From Verrucomicrobiota bacterium (GTDB lineage: Bacteria > Verrucomicrobiota > Verrucomicrobiia > Opitutales > Opitutaceae), in contig JAEWQP010000022.1 in NCBI GenBank assembly GCA_023399155.1, positions 372,001 to 436,000 of the forward strand: DNA of 64,000 nt. The letters are read 5' to 3'. How positions within the stretch are numbered: position 1 is the stretch's first letter; every line of letters starts with the position of its first letter. Of the stretch, positions 6,747 through 18,678 are shown piece after piece. The translations under genes were made by a program, and so were the position numbers. The notes under the pieces were generated by a model. The model did no database searches. It was not told where the DNA came from and saw only the letters and a list, made by a program, of their open reading frames with translations.

Positions 6747-8975
6747 TCAGACCTGCTGCGTCACCGGATCGGGCGTGCGCCGGCAGATCGTCGCGATCAC
6801 CACTGCGGCGCCCGCTCCGATGAGTAGCACCATGCTGGAGTCGAAGCGCCAGGGAAGACGGGGCGTGGCCGGGCTGGCGGGCAGCGTGAACAAGATGAAG
6901 CCGGCGAGCTGAGCCGCGGCCACGACCAGCATCGCAGCTGGATGAACGCGTAGGAGAGCGGCTGCGAGCACGAGGAGCCAGACCAGGGGCGCCGTGTAGG
7001 AGCCCTGGTGAAAGAGCGTCGATCCCGGGACGAACATCAGCGCTACCCAGACAACCAAGGTCGCCAGACCCCAGGTGGGGCCCAGGAGGAGGCCTCGCCG
7101 TTCGCCTTCGGCGAGCTGCCGGCGGCATCGAGGCACGCAAACCAGCGCGACGATCACCGGCCATCCGAGGTTCCACCAACCCAGCGCGAAGAAGATGTAG
7201 GTCGCTTCCGAGGCCTTGCGATTGTCCGTGTCGCGGGTGGAAAAGGTCGCGAGTTCGCGCCATTCGCCGCGGAAGATGGTGGCAAGGTTTTCCCGGCGTC
7301 CCTCGGCAAGCACGGCGAACGGTGTCCTGGCGTAGGCGTCGCGCAGCGTCTCCATCGTACCCCGCTCGTCGATCGCGATCTGCCCGGCCAGATGCCACTT
7401 GAGCAGGCGGTTGCCGGGCGGCTCGTAGAACTTCTGGTAGGCACTCCAGGGCAACGCGAACAGGGCGAATACCACGCCGGCGCTCAGGAGTTGACGGCTG
7501 CCGAGGTGACGCAGGCGAAAAGCGAGGAGCAAGGCCAACGGCAGCAGGGCGAAGGCGACTCCGCCGTGCGACACCCACGCCGAACCGGCCAGCATGCCGC
7601 CCAGTGCGGACTCGGCGCGTGCGGGCGGGGAGCTGTCGCCGAATCGTACCCAGAAAGTGAATGCTCCGATGAGCAGGCCGGCGGCGCCGAGCTTGGGCCA
7701 GACGAACACCGTGTTGAGGAAGATCATGGTGCACGGCGTGACCGCGAGGACGATGAGGGCCGCTCTTGCGGCGGTCAGGCCCATGCGCCTGAGCCACGCC
7801 CAGGCCGATGGCACCCAGAGCAGTTGAAACCAGATGCCCGCGCACTGCATCGCATCATCAAAATCGATACCCACGGAAAGTGCCGGCTGGGCGAAAAGGA
7901 GTTGCCAGCCGGTCTGGAGCGGCGGCCGGTCGCTGCTCAGCCAGTCGCCGAAGAGGTTTCTTGGGCTGAGTCCCTGCAGGAGGCGCTCCGCAAAGACCTG
8001 AGGGATCTCATTGTCCGCGGGCAGGGAGCCCAGCCGGGTGGCAGCAAGCCGTGCGATGGCCGGCTCGACTTGATGCAGGTGAAGCGAGGCGAAGAGGACC
8101 AGTCCGACTGCGGCCGCGAGTGCGGTCGGTGCCCACGAATCACAGGTTTCGCTGCGAGTGCGAACGGCCGAGGCGTCACGGCGGAGCGCGGCGTGCAGGT
8201 GTGTTGCCAGCGCTGCCGCAAGGACCGCCCACGGGACGGCACGGCCGATTCCGGGTCCGAGAAAGTGGAGCCAGAAGACGACGTAACCCAACGCTCCCGC
8301 GATTCCCCAGGCCGCGATGCCGATGCGCTCGTCAGCCTCGGCTAGGATGTGCGCCAGCCAGAGCCGCGCCGCGGCCGTGACGAGCCAGATACCAAGGCCG
8401 ACCATCGCGAACACGGCCACGCGCGGCATGATCCCGCGCCACCAGGCCGCCCACCACGGCCGCGCGCAGGGCTGGGTGACCGCCATCCACGCGCCCCATC
8501 CCACAGATTGATCGATCACCAGGAGCGTTACGGCATCGCTGCGCCATGCCCGCGGCACCTCGATCTCGAGCGGTACCCAGGCTTCGCCTGGATTAACCTG
8601 CGGACTAAGCGGGATCGATTCGCCGGTCCGCGGATTCTCGAGGGCGACGCTGTTTCCGGCGACGCGCGGGTATCCACGCAAGAAGATGCTGAAGTGGGGC
8701 GGGGGATGAAAGGGGCCGAACGCGAGCCGGCCGAAGCCGTTATCGTCGCCGTTCCATGTGCTCCACGTGGCCAACCCAGCCGGGGCAGGGGCGTCGCCGG
8801 GGACGGCTCCGCTCTCCTGGACATTCCCGTCGACGCTGACGGGGAAGTCGCGGCACGGAGACCTGGCTGTATCGAGTAGGAGGAGCGCGGCGATCAGAAG
8901 GAAAGCCGCTGGGACGGTGGCCACGCCGAGAATTCGTCGGGTTCGGCCCGGATTCAGCATGCGGAGGTTGTTCAT
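6747..8975 (-). CDS. polytopic membrane protein of unknown function, paralogue A
   Basis: A 742-residue protein that I do not recognise as a named family. It has an N-terminal membrane anchor (about residues 13-34), an extracytoplasmic domain of about 150 residues with 'DDNGFGRLAFGPF' and 'FSIFLRGYPRVAGN', then about a dozen hydrophobic helices. In a large loop 'FGDWLSSDRPPLQTGW' resembles the D-x-PPL loop of GT-C glycosyltransferases. Another loop holds 'PPGNRLLKWHLAGQIAIDE', and 'FFALGWWNLGWP' follows. All of these are conserved in the adjacent upstream gene, so the two arose by tandem duplication. I infer a lipid-linked-sugar glycosyltransferase or an envelope polysaccharide role, at low confidence. 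Start ATG 8975; ATG 8960 is an alternative. Confidence 0.75.
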   Translation of the reverse strand: MNNLRMLNPGRTRRILGVATVPAAFLLIAALLLLDTARSPCRDFPVSVDGNVQESGAVPGDAPAPAGLATWSTWNGDDNGFGRLAFGPFHPPPHFSIFLRGYPRVAGNSVALENPRTGESIPLSPQVNPGEAWVPLEIEVPRAWRSDAVTLLVIDQSVGWGAWMAVTQPCARPWWAAWWRGIMPRVAVFAMVGLGIWLVTAAARLWLAHILAEADERIGIAAWGIAGALGYVVFWLHFLGPGIGRAVPWAVLAAALATHLHAALRRDASAVRTRSETCDSWAPTALAAAVGLVLFASLHLHQVEPAIARLAATRLGSLPADNEIPQVFAERLLQGLSPRNLFGDWLSSDRPPLQTGWQLLFAQPALSVGIDFDDAMQCAGIWFQLLWVPSAWAWLRRMGLTAARAALIVLAVTPCTMIFLNTVFVWPKLGAAGLLIGAFTFWVRFGDSSPPARAESALGGMLAGSAWVSHGGVAFALLPLALLLAFRLRHLGSRQLLSAGVVFALFALPWSAYQKFYEPPGNRLLKWHLAGQIAIDERGTMETLRDAYARTPFAVLAEGRRENLATIFRGEWRELATFSTRDTDNRKASEATYIFFALGWWNLGWPVIVALVCVPRCRRQLAEGERRGLLLGPTWGLATLVVWVALMFVPGSTLFHQGSYTAPLVWLLVLAAALLRVHPAAMLVVAAAQLAGFILFTLPASPATPRLPWRFDSSMVLLIGAGAAVVIATICRRTPDPVTQQV

Positions 8976-9215
8976 TCCGGCTCGAGCCGGCGCAAATGCA
9001 AACCAAGGGTCCCTTCTTCGGCTCGGGCAGATCTTGTGGTAGGCCTGCGCGACTCACCGGGAGTTGTCCGACGCGAACGACGGGGCCCCATCACACACCG
9101 AAGCTGGGTTGGATAGCCGCGCGCATCCATGGCCAGCGCGCGCTTTCGGGCGGGCGTCCGGAACGCCAAAGGCGACCCACCGCACGATGTGTGGCGCGCT
9201 GGAGCCACTCTGGGA
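8976..9215. other. intergenic gap between the paralogous membrane protein genes
   Basis: About 240 bases without a supportable gene. No member of the repeat families found elsewhere in the window and no clear terminator hairpin could be seen here. Confidence 0.5.
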
Positions 9216-11540
9216 TCAGGGGGTGTCAGGCGAGGCGACGGGTTCCGGCGAGGTGCTTGAGTGGGCGTGCCTGATGCGACGCGCACAGAGGAGCAGCGCG
9301 CCTCCGGAAAGGACAGCGACAAGGGCAACGACGAGCGCCGGGGGGTGCACGGCGGCGTCCGTCATGTCGTCGAGTGGCTGCATCCAGAGTGCGGCGAACG
9401 CGACGAACTGCGCCGAGGCGATCACCACGAGCGCGGCGATATGGAGACGCGCCAGCGCAAGAGCCAGGACGGGAAAAAGCACGAGCAGGGTCGTGTATGA
9501 CCCCTGATGGATGACCGTGTGTCCGCCCACGAAATACAGGGCCACCCAGACGGCGAAGGTTGCGGCGGTCCAGAGGATCGCGCGTGAGGCAAGTCTGGAT
9601 ACCGCGGAATCGCGCCTTCCCGTGAGCAGAACCGGCAGGGCGATAAACCCGAGGTTCCACCAGCCGAGTGCGAAAAACGTGTGGTAGAACTCGTCGCTGC
9701 GGCGCGATGCGCGTTGGTCGAAGTCAAACGCGACAAGGTCGCTCCACCGTCCCCAGTAAAGCGAGCGGACATTCAGGCCTCGGCTGGCGAGCCACGCTTC
9801 AAACGGCCGCGCGCGGTAGGCGGTGACGATCGTCTCGAGCGTGCCGCGATCGTCCGGCGGGATGACCCCGGCCAGGTGCCACTTGGCAAGTCTGTTGCCC
9901 GGCGGGTCATACCATTTCTGATACGCGGCCCAGGAGCCGGCGAGCACGGCAAAGGTTGCCGCGGACAGAAGCCACAATCTCCAGCGTGGGATCGCCGAAC
10001 GAATCACCCAGGGCGCCAGCGCGAGGATGGCGAACCCCACGCCGCCGTGCGACAACCACGCAAGTCCCATCAGCGCCCCCGCGGCGACGGACGGGTGCTT
10101 CACGCCCGCATCATCTGGCTCGCGGCCGAACCAGAGCAAAAACGCCGCGAGCGCGAAGGCGCCTGCCGCGAGCTTGGTCCACGTGTAGGTGAGGTTGATG
10201 AAGAAGAACCCCGAGGGCACGATCGCGAAGACAATGGCCACCGCCAGCGCGCGGGTCGCGCCGAGGCGCCGCAGGAGCGCCCATACCGCGGGTATGGCGA
10301 TCAGTTGAAACAGCAGGCCGGCCGCCTGGCCCGCCACATCCATGTCGAAGCCCAGCCGCAGGGCGAGCGGTGCGACGGCGAGCACCCACCCGGTCTGCAG
10401 CGGAGGACGATCGCTTCCGTGCCAGTCACCGAACATGGCGTTCGCCGGTTGACCGTTGAGGATGCGCTCGGCGAGCGCCTGGGGCAGCGTGTTGTCCGAC
10501 GGGAGGTCGTTCTCCAGGAAGCGACTTTGGGCCAGCCCCGACACGTGAGTACCGTCGCCAAAAAGGTGCAGCACAGAGAACACGAACACACCGCAGGTGA
10601 GTGAAACGAGTGCGGTCCACCACCAGTCGTGCCTTCCCGGGGATGCCGTCTGCGCCGGCGCGTGCTGCGGCCGGTCCAGGACGAGGACGCGTCCCCCGAG
10701 CAGCGTGCCGCCCAGCGTCTCCCCGGACCGCTGAAGCTCAGCGAGCGAACCGATGCGGCGTCGGCCTGGAACGAGCAGAAAGAGGACGGCTCCGAGCAGC
10801 GCGCTCCACGTCAGCACCTGGAGCGCCGTGAGCGAGGCGACGCTGACGAGAAACACGACGTATCCGAACGCCGCGACTGCGCCGCAGGCGAGCGGGAGGA
10901 GAAACACGGAGTCCGGTTCAACCCACCCGGCCTGCACGAGGAGTCTGCCGGCGCAGGCGATGAGCAGGGTGGCGGTGAGCGCGACCACCGCGAGGCCCGC
11001 GAGCCGCGCTCCAAAATGCCGCGCCCACTCGGTCCACCACGGGTTTGTGAACGGCTGCGACACTGCGATCCAGCCACCCGGGCCGGTGGACGCGTCGACT
11101 ACCGTGATCTCTACCGGGGCCCGCCGCCACGATTCCGGCAGATCGAGTCGGATGGACTGCCATCGCTCGCCGATCTCGCTCAACCCCTGCCGCCGGACTT
11201 CGCCCGTATTCAGATTTCGGACGGCGAGGGTGTTTTTGCCGGCTTGTGCATAACCGCTGAGGAAGACGCTGAGACGCCGCGGCGCCTCGAACGGGCCGAG
11301 CAGCACACTCCCGAGCCGGTTGTCGTCGTGGCACCAGGAACTCCAGAAACCGAGGCCTTTCGGTGGCGGTAAGCCATGGGGCAGGGCGCCACCTTCCGCA
11401 AAGCCGCCTTCCAACCGCGCGGGGATCCCCAGTCGCGGCGTGATGAGACTCTCCAGCTGGAGCGTGCCCCACGCGAGCAGCGGAACGATCAGGATGGCGA
11501 AAACTCCCAGGAGCCCGAGGAGCAGCCCAGCTCGACGCAT
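9216..11540 (-). CDS. polytopic membrane protein of unknown function, paralogue B
   Basis: A 774-residue paralogue of the next gene downstream, with the same architecture: N-terminal anchor, a luminal or periplasmic domain ('WSSWCHDDNRLGSVLLGPF', 'LSVFLSGYAQAGKN'), and multiple membrane helices. Shared signatures are 'DNTLPQALAERILNGQ', 'FGDWHGSDRPPLQTGW', 'LAWLSHGGVGFAIL', 'PPGNRLAKWHLAGVIPPDD', 'FFALGWWNLGF' and 'HQGSYTTLLV'. The acidic first large loop plus 'DRPPL' suggests a GT-C-like fold, but no family can be named with confidence. Both copies are full length and keep the same motifs, so both are probably functional. The ATG at 11540 begins a typical hydrophobic signal anchor ('MRRAGLLLGLLGVFAIL'). 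Confidence 0.75.
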   Translation of the reverse strand: MRRAGLLLGLLGVFAILIVPLLAWGTLQLESLITPRLGIPARLEGGFAEGGALPHGLPPPKGLGFWSSWCHDDNRLGSVLLGPFEAPRRLSVFLSGYAQAGKNTLAVRNLNTGEVRRQGLSEIGERWQSIRLDLPESWRRAPVEITVVDASTGPGGWIAVSQPFTNPWWTEWARHFGARLAGLAVVALTATLLIACAGRLLVQAGWVEPDSVFLLPLACGAVAAFGYVVFLVSVASLTALQVLTWSALLGAVLFLLVPGRRRIGSLAELQRSGETLGGTLLGGRVLVLDRPQHAPAQTASPGRHDWWWTALVSLTCGVFVFSVLHLFGDGTHVSGLAQSRFLENDLPSDNTLPQALAERILNGQPANAMFGDWHGSDRPPLQTGWVLAVAPLALRLGFDMDVAGQAAGLLFQLIAIPAVWALLRRLGATRALAVAIVFAIVPSGFFFINLTYTWTKLAAGAFALAAFLLWFGREPDDAGVKHPSVAAGALMGLAWLSHGGVGFAILALAPWVIRSAIPRWRLWLLSAATFAVLAGSWAAYQKWYDPPGNRLAKWHLAGVIPPDDRGTLETIVTAYRARPFEAWLASRGLNVRSLYWGRWSDLVAFDFDQRASRRSDEFYHTFFALGWWNLGFIALPVLLTGRRDSAVSRLASRAILWTAATFAVWVALYFVGGHTVIHQGSYTTLLVLFPVLALALARLHIAALVVIASAQFVAFAALWMQPLDDMTDAAVHPPALVVALVAVLSGGALLLCARRIRHAHSSTSPEPVASPDTP

Positions 11541-11598
11541 CGGCCCAGAATCACCGAAGGCCGGACCCGATCAACCTGATTTCCCCACTTGAATCAGG

Positions 11599-11754
11599 GC
11601 ACAGAGGGCGATCATGAGTTCACCGAGCGGTCCTTGCAGAACCACGTTCACGCGTTCACCGATTCATCCACGAGGTGATGCGCTGAAGCGGCCGAATCCT
11701 GTGCCACTCTCTGTGCCCCCCTGCGCTGTCCTTGATGCTCTCTGTGTCCAACGG
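11599..11754. repeat. dispersed ~150-bp intergenic repeat, copy 1
   Basis: Bounded by 'GGCACAGAGG' on the left and 'CTCTGTGTCC' on the right, so the ends are roughly inverted. The interior ('GAGTTCACCGAGCGGTC', 'CACGAGGTGATGCGCTGAAG', 'CGGCCGAATCCT') is nearly the same as 51128-51264 and partly as 53994-54090. No coding potential. Confidence 0.75.
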
Positions 11755-11819
11755 CTCCCTTGACGCCTGCTGAATCGGTGCGGCGCGGGACCAGCGGCGA
11801 ATTCCGACTGGACAAGCAG

Positions 11820-11845
11820 AAGGCCGGTCCTTTCGGACCGGCCTT
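11820..11845 (-). terminator. hairpin terminator downstream of clpC
   Basis: An 11-bp perfect stem (11820-11830 with 11835-11845) closed by a four-base loop, reading GAAA on the transcribed strand. It lies 40 bases past the clpC stop. The following T-tract is weak (CTGCTTGTCC), so termination efficiency is uncertain. Confidence 0.6.
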
Positions 11846-11885
11846 CGAAGTCAACTTCGTGGATGCCTCGGCGAGGCGTCCCGAC

Positions 11886-14408
<2,523 letters not shown>

Positions 14409-14435
14409 GGGCAAAATGGGGAGTTGGTCCTCCGT

Positions 14436-15560
14436 TCAGGAGGATTCATTCGGGTTGGTGTCGTGGTGTGTAGTAAAAGCGGGGGCCGCGACTTTCTCAA
14501 ATTCCGAACGCAGGAGAGCGGCGCGGAGGATGTCGCGTTCTGCGGAATCTATCGACCGTTTGGCTGCATACTGGATGTGGCCGGGCTGGCACTCCATGAA
14601 CAGGCGATCCACGGTCGATCGGGCCTCGGGGGACAGCATCTGCATGTCGACGCCGAGCCGCACAAGCGAGAGCGTATTCATCGCCTCGGACGAACTGATC
14701 ACGTAGGCGCCGCGCAGGATCCCGTAGGCGCGTCCGATCTTGTCGAAGATCTTCGCCGGTTCCTTTTCCAGCAGATGCTCGCGCATGTTCGACTCCTGCT
14801 CGATCACCGTGTTGAGCACGGCCGTGAGGCGCTTGAGGATGTCCTCCTCGCTTTCGCCGAGCGTCGTCTGATTGGAGATCTGGAAAATGCTGCCGGTCGC
14901 GTCGGAACCTTCGCCGAACAGTCCGCGCACGGCGATGCCGAGCTGGTTCACGGCGCGGACGACCTTGTCCATCTGGCCCGCGATCACGAGCGCGGGCAAG
15001 TGCATCATGGCCGAGGCGCGCATGCCGGTGCCGACGTTGGTCGGGCAGGCGGTGAGGTATCCGAGCGTCGGCGAAAACGCGAAATCCAGGGACTCCTCGA
15101 GCTGGGTGTCGATGGAATTGATGGCATTCCAGACGCGCCGGAAATTGAACCCCGGCTTGATGACCTGGATACGCAGATGGTCCTCCTCGTTGATCATCAC
15201 GGCGCAGGACTGGTCGCGGCTGATGACAAAACCCGAGCCGCCCTTTCCACCCATGAGGTCGCGGGAGATCAGGTGGCGTTCGAAGAGGATTTGTTTTTCG
15301 AGTTCCGTGATGTCGGTCATCTCCCCGGAGATGCCGCGCTTCATCTCCTTGGCGCCGGCGATCACGCTGACGCACGCGGCGAAGATCTCGCGGCGCTGCG
15401 GCTCCTTGGCCCAGCCTGGGAACGAATACTTGGCGAGGTTGCGGGCGAATCGCACGCGCGTGCTGAGCACGACCGAATTTTTCGGCGCGCTGGCCTCGGT
15501 CGCCTCCACCGGCGGCGACTCCAGCAGGGGGGCGATCAACATCGGGCGCGGGTCCTTCAT
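14436..15560 (-). CDS. mcsB: protein arginine kinase McsB
   Basis: The 374-residue protein is an ATP:guanido phosphotransferase that phosphorylates arginine residues on proteins. Visible hallmarks are 'LSTRVRFARNLAKYSFPG', the 'MINEEDHLRIQ' nucleotide/guanido loop, the catalytic cysteine in 'TACPTNVGTGMRASAM' and 'RGLFGEGSDATGS'. Length and motif order agree with Bacillus McsB (363 residues). The gene overlaps the mcsA stop as ATGA, showing translational coupling, and clpC starts 27 bases downstream. In Firmicutes the McsA-activated kinase tags proteins for ClpC-ClpP; the same role is inferred here. Confidence 0.95.
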   Translation of the reverse strand: MKDPRPMLIAPLLESPPVEATEASAPKNSVVLSTRVRFARNLAKYSFPGWAKEPQRREIFAACVSVIAGAKEMKRGISGEMTDITELEKQILFERHLISRDLMGGKGGSGFVISRDQSCAVMINEEDHLRIQVIKPGFNFRRVWNAINSIDTQLEESLDFAFSPTLGYLTACPTNVGTGMRASAMMHLPALVIAGQMDKVVRAVNQLGIAVRGLFGEGSDATGSIFQISNQTTLGESEEDILKRLTAVLNTVIEQESNMREHLLEKEPAKIFDKIGRAYGILRGAYVISSSEAMNTLSLVRLGVDMQMLSPEARSTVDRLFMECQPGHIQYAAKRSIDSAERDILRAALLRSEFEKVAAPAFTTHHDTNPNESS

Positions 15561-16075
15561 GGGGTGGTGGTGCGGGCGCGCACCGCGAATGTGGCCCGCG
15601 TGGCGGCGAGCTCGTCGCGCAGGTGGGCGGCGTCTTCATAGCGCTCGGCCTTGATCGCAGCCTGAAGCTGTTCCTCAAGCCGCCAGATCTTTTCCTGGAT
15701 GCTGCGGCGTTCGATCGAGCGTGCGGGCACCTTGCCGAGGTGGGTCACGCCCTTGTGCATGTTGGCCAGTACGGGATCGAGGATGGGCCGGAAGCGGTCG
15801 TAGCAGGCAGGGCAGCCGAGGCGGCCCAGTTTCTTGAATTCAGCTTGGGAAAACCCGCAATGTTCGCACACCAGCTGCGTGGAGCTGGGGTCCGGTGTGG
15901 CGCCGGCGGTCTTGACCAGAAGGTCGGCCAGCGAGAAGCCGGTCGGGTCGGTCACGCCCTTGGCGGCCGCGCACTCCTCGCACAGATCCAGTTTATGGAT
16001 CTGGTTGTTAACAATTTGCGTGAGGTGAACGGTCGCTGGCTTGCCACACAAGTCGCATGTGAGGGAGTTTCCCAT
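15557..16075 (-). CDS. mcsA: McsA-like zinc-finger / UVR-domain activator
   Basis: The 172-residue protein carries four CxxC pairs: 'CDLC' and 'CEEC', then 'CEHC' and 'CPAC', which would bind two zinc ions. A C-terminal UVR motif follows ('IWRLEEQLQAAIKAERYEDA'). This is the McsA layout: a zinc-binding activator of the arginine kinase encoded immediately downstream. The ATG at 16075 is supported by 'AAAAGGAG' 13 bases upstream, one of the better ribosome sites in the window; the longer frame to 16114 is rejected. No ctsR gene precedes it, unlike the classical Firmicutes operon. Confidence 0.9.
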   Translation of the reverse strand: MGNSLTCDLCGKPATVHLTQIVNNQIHKLDLCEECAAAKGVTDPTGFSLADLLVKTAGATPDPSSTQLVCEHCGFSQAEFKKLGRLGCPACYDRFRPILDPVLANMHKGVTHLGKVPARSIERRSIQEKIWRLEEQLQAAIKAERYEDAAHLRDELAATRATFAVRARTTTP

Positions 16076-16355
16076 AGTCGCTAATCTACTCCTTTTCAGG
16101 CGGATATTCGACACTGCGGTTCAAGTTTGCAAGAGGCACCGGACGTTGGCTTTCGCAGCCGGCGTGCCACCGGGGATTCTGGGCCCCGCCTGCGGGTCCT
16201 CCGGGGAGAGTGGGTCGGAGCCGGCGAAACCGCGCCCGGCGCTGTCGCGCACTGGCGCACCTGGACCGGGGTGGGTGCGCAGCTCTGGCGCGGTGCGAGG
16301 CGGCAGCGGTGTTGTCTGCAAGGCGCGCAGCTGAAGCGGGGCGATCGGCACGACC

Positions 16356-17075
16356 CTAGCCGCCCAAGGCCTCGCGCAGTTTCTCCAGTTCGGCGCTGAG
16401 GCGGGTGACCTCGGCCTCGAGCGCGGCGATGCGGGACTCCGCCTCCGGCGGAAGTGCAATGCGGGCCGTCAGGGGCTGGGCCGCTCCGGTCGAGACCGAC
16501 GCCGGCTCGCGGGGCGGCGTCTCCACGGTGGGTTCGCTGGTGAGGAGTTGGGTCCAGCGCGCCTCCTTCTGCCCGGGCTGGCGGGGCAAGTGGCGCGCGA
16601 CTGCGCCCGACGGGCGTGCGGCGAGCCGGCCGAGCGCGTCGTCCACGGCGTCGGTGCCGGCGAAGGCGTGCATCCGCTCGCAACGCCCGCGCAATTCGCC
16701 GCTGGTTTGTGGCCCGCGCAGGAGCAGCTCGGCCAGCACCGCGCGGTCCGCCACTTCCATCGGCAGGACGAGGTCGAGCGTGTGCTTGAACCGCGGCACG
16801 CGGGCGTCCGCCCCGGTGAAAAGCCCGACGAGCCGGCGCTGCCGCAGGCCATCCAGGGTCACGTCGACCTCGCGGGCGCCGAGCAGCATCACGGGATCGC
16901 GGTTGTTCTTCTGGTTGCAGGCATTGACCAGGGCGTTGAGCGAGAGCGGGTAGTACTCGGGCGTGGAAAGTTCCTTCTCGATCAGGCAGCCGAGCACGCG
17001 CGCCTCGAGGGGCGACAGCGGCGCGGGGAGGGGCGATCCGGACGGGGGCGGGGTGGTGGGCGGGGCGACGTCCAT
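16356..17075 (-). CDS. YceH-family (DUF480) protein
   Basis: The 239-residue protein has the conserved 'LEARVLGCLIEKELSTPEYYPLSLNALVNACNQK' region, here spanning about residues 23-56, which identifies the UPF0502/YceH family of tandem winged-helix proteins of unclear function. The C-terminus ('ESRIAALEAEVTRLSAELEKL' region) is a coiled coil, as is common in this family. The first 20 residues are proline-rich and may be a variable tail. It probably has its own transcript, since 280 bases of unremarkable sequence separate it from mcsA. Confidence 0.88.
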   Translation of the reverse strand: MDVAPPTTPPPSGSPLPAPLSPLEARVLGCLIEKELSTPEYYPLSLNALVNACNQKNNRDPVMLLGAREVDVTLDGLRQRRLVGLFTGADARVPRFKHTLDLVLPMEVADRAVLAELLLRGPQTSGELRGRCERMHAFAGTDAVDDALGRLAARPSGAVARHLPRQPGQKEARWTQLLTSEPTVETPPREPASVSTGAAQPLTARIALPPEAESRIAALEAEVTRLSAELEKLREALGG

Positions 17076-17368
17076 GCCCTGTGGTTAGGGGGGCGCGCCG
17101 GGAGCGGCAATCTGGAACCCGGACCGATCCCCGCGGTTACATGCAGGCACCGCACACGGACCCTGTCATCCACACGGAAGCTCACCGATGAGCGCCGAAC
17201 TGAAACGGAGATTCACCCGGAACCTCTCGCGGTCAAAAGGCTGTCAGACAGCTCGTGCGGGCGGAGTGCTGAAACCTATTCAGGCACGCACCGTCATTGC
17301 TCGACGCGGCGAAAGGCCGTTGCGCCCGCGCCGTTCCGCGGACACAAGCAGCAGACCTCTTTTCCTCC

Positions 17369-17818
17369 ATGACCCGAAATCCCGTACCCCAATCCCGCCC
17401 CCTCCGTCGCCGCGCCTTCACGCTTCTCGAAATGATGCTGGTGATCGCGCTCATCGGCCTGCTGATCGGCGTCGGTGTGGCCAATTTCGACAAGATCTTC
17501 GGCGACGCGCAGACCAAGGCGGCCTCGATGTTCATCGAGACCACGGGGAAGACGGCGCTGGCGAGCTACCGCTTCCAGATGGGCAACTACCCGAACACGG
17601 CCCAGGGCCTGAACGCCCTGATCACCGCGCCGGACGGTGGCAACTCGCGCTGGTCGGGGCCGTACCTGGATGTGAAGGGTGGCAAGATTCCCCTCGATCC
17701 GTGGGGCCAGCCCTACCAATACCGCTACCCGGGCACGAAGAACACCAACAGCTACGATTTGTATTCGCTGGGTCGCGACGGCCAGGAAGGCACCGCCGAC
17801 GACGTGACGAACTGGTGA
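17369..17818 (+). CDS. gspG: major pseudopilin GspG
   Basis: The 149-residue protein starts with a short basic leader and the prepilin motif 'RRAFTLLEMMLVIALIGLL' (cleavage after Ala), followed by the class III T2SG domain. 'NYPNTAQGLNALITAP', 'DPWGQPYQYRYPG' and 'YDLYSLGRDGQEGTADD' are signature sequences of GspG, including the calcium-binding C-terminal loop. It forms the pseudopilus that pushes substrates through the secretin. It is the first gene of a nearly uninterrupted 11.7-kb operon. Start ATG 17369 is chosen because the upstream extension is not prepilin-like. Confidence 0.95.
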   Translation: MTRNPVPQSRPLRRRAFTLLEMMLVIALIGLLIGVGVANFDKIFGDAQTKAASMFIETTGKTALASYRFQMGNYPNTAQGLNALITAPDGGNSRWSGPYLDVKGGKIPLDPWGQPYQYRYPGTKNTNSYDLYSLGRDGQEGTADDVTNW

Positions 17819-17861
17819 CGCTCCCGCGCGCCGGAACTCGTATCCGGGCCAGCAACACGGC

Positions 17862-18422
17862 ATGGTGACACGGCCAGGCATCGCGGCATCCGGGAAGGCG
17901 CGTCGGCGCCGACCCCGCGCTTCGGGCGGCTTCACGCTGCTTGAGCTGATGCTCGTGTTTGCCCTCATCGCCATGTTCACGGCGGCGCTCGTGGTGAACA
18001 TCGAGTCGATGGTGCGCCAGTCCGCCGCCAGCGTGGTCGAGGGCACGTTCTGGGAGGCGGTCCGCGCGGCGCGCACGGACGCGCTGCTGCAGCGCCGCAC
18101 GGAGACGATGCGCTTCGAGCCCCGCTCCGGCGCGTTCGTCGTCGAATCGTCAGGCGGGCAGAAGCGTTTCGAGATCGACCGACGCGACTGGAAATCGGAC
18201 CTCAAGCTCGAGGTCGCGTTCAAGAAGCGGCTGGCCTCGAGCCAGTTTACGCTGGTGCGGGGTCAACTCGTGGACCTGCGCGAGATCCCGTCCATCCAGT
18301 TTTTCCAGGACGGCACCTGTACGCCGTTCGTGCTCGAACTCGGGGTCGGCGATTCCACGCGCCGGATCGAGATCGATCCGTGGACGGGGGCGGAGTTGCT
18401 CCCCGACGCCGATGCGAGCTGA
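17862..18422 (+). CDS. gspH: minor pseudopilin GspH-like
   Basis: A 186-residue protein with a basic leader and 'SGGFTLLELMLVFALIAMF', a prepilin peptidase site (cleavage after Gly) followed by a hydrophobic N-terminal helix. The remainder fits the GspH/FimT C-terminal domain: about 150 residues, beta-rich, ending 'RRIEIDPWTGAELL', the 'I.P.TG' tail typical of GspH. In the operon it occupies the usual GspH place after GspG. The assignment rests on motif, size and order. Confidence 0.85.
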   Translation: MVTRPGIAASGKARRRRPRASGGFTLLELMLVFALIAMFTAALVVNIESMVRQSAASVVEGTFWEAVRAARTDALLQRRTETMRFEPRSGAFVVESSGGQKRFEIDRRDWKSDLKLEVAFKKRLASSQFTLVRGQLVDLREIPSIQFFQDGTCTPFVLELGVGDSTRRIEIDPWTGAELLPDADAS

Positions 18423-18455
18423 GACCGCCATGGATGCTGAACTCCAGCCATGCAT

Positions 18456-18533
18456 CGGTAGGGCGGGGCCTCGAGCCGGGCCGCGGGGGCGCTGGACGGG
18501 CGCTTGCGGCTCGGCCCGAGGCCTGGCCCTGCC
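18456..18533. repeat. palindromic 'GTAGGGCGAGGCC' repeat upstream of gspI
   Basis: Left arm about 18457-18486 and right arm 18506-18533 are imperfect inverted copies ('GGTAGGGCGGGGCCTCGAGC' class against 'GCTCGGCCCGAGGCCTGGCC'). It occupies the 256-base gap between gspH and gspI. Related copies are at 20161-20237 (inside gspK), 36289, 53841 and 54099. Confidence 0.75.
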
Positions 18534-18678
18534 ACGTGCGCAGCAGTCGGCCCCTGGAGACTGTCATGCATTCTCGGCGGGCGCCTGCGAGCGAGCAGCC
18601 TCCAACGCGCACCGAGGGGGCTTCGCGGCAGGCCGTCTGCTCGCAGACGCCACGCTGGGCACGAGACGGAGAAAGCGC

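Noticed and set aside
18412..18678. N-terminal extension of GspI from 18412
   Set aside because: It would overlap gspH and translate the palindromic repeat, while ATG 18679 has a good ribosome site and a normal short prepilin leader.
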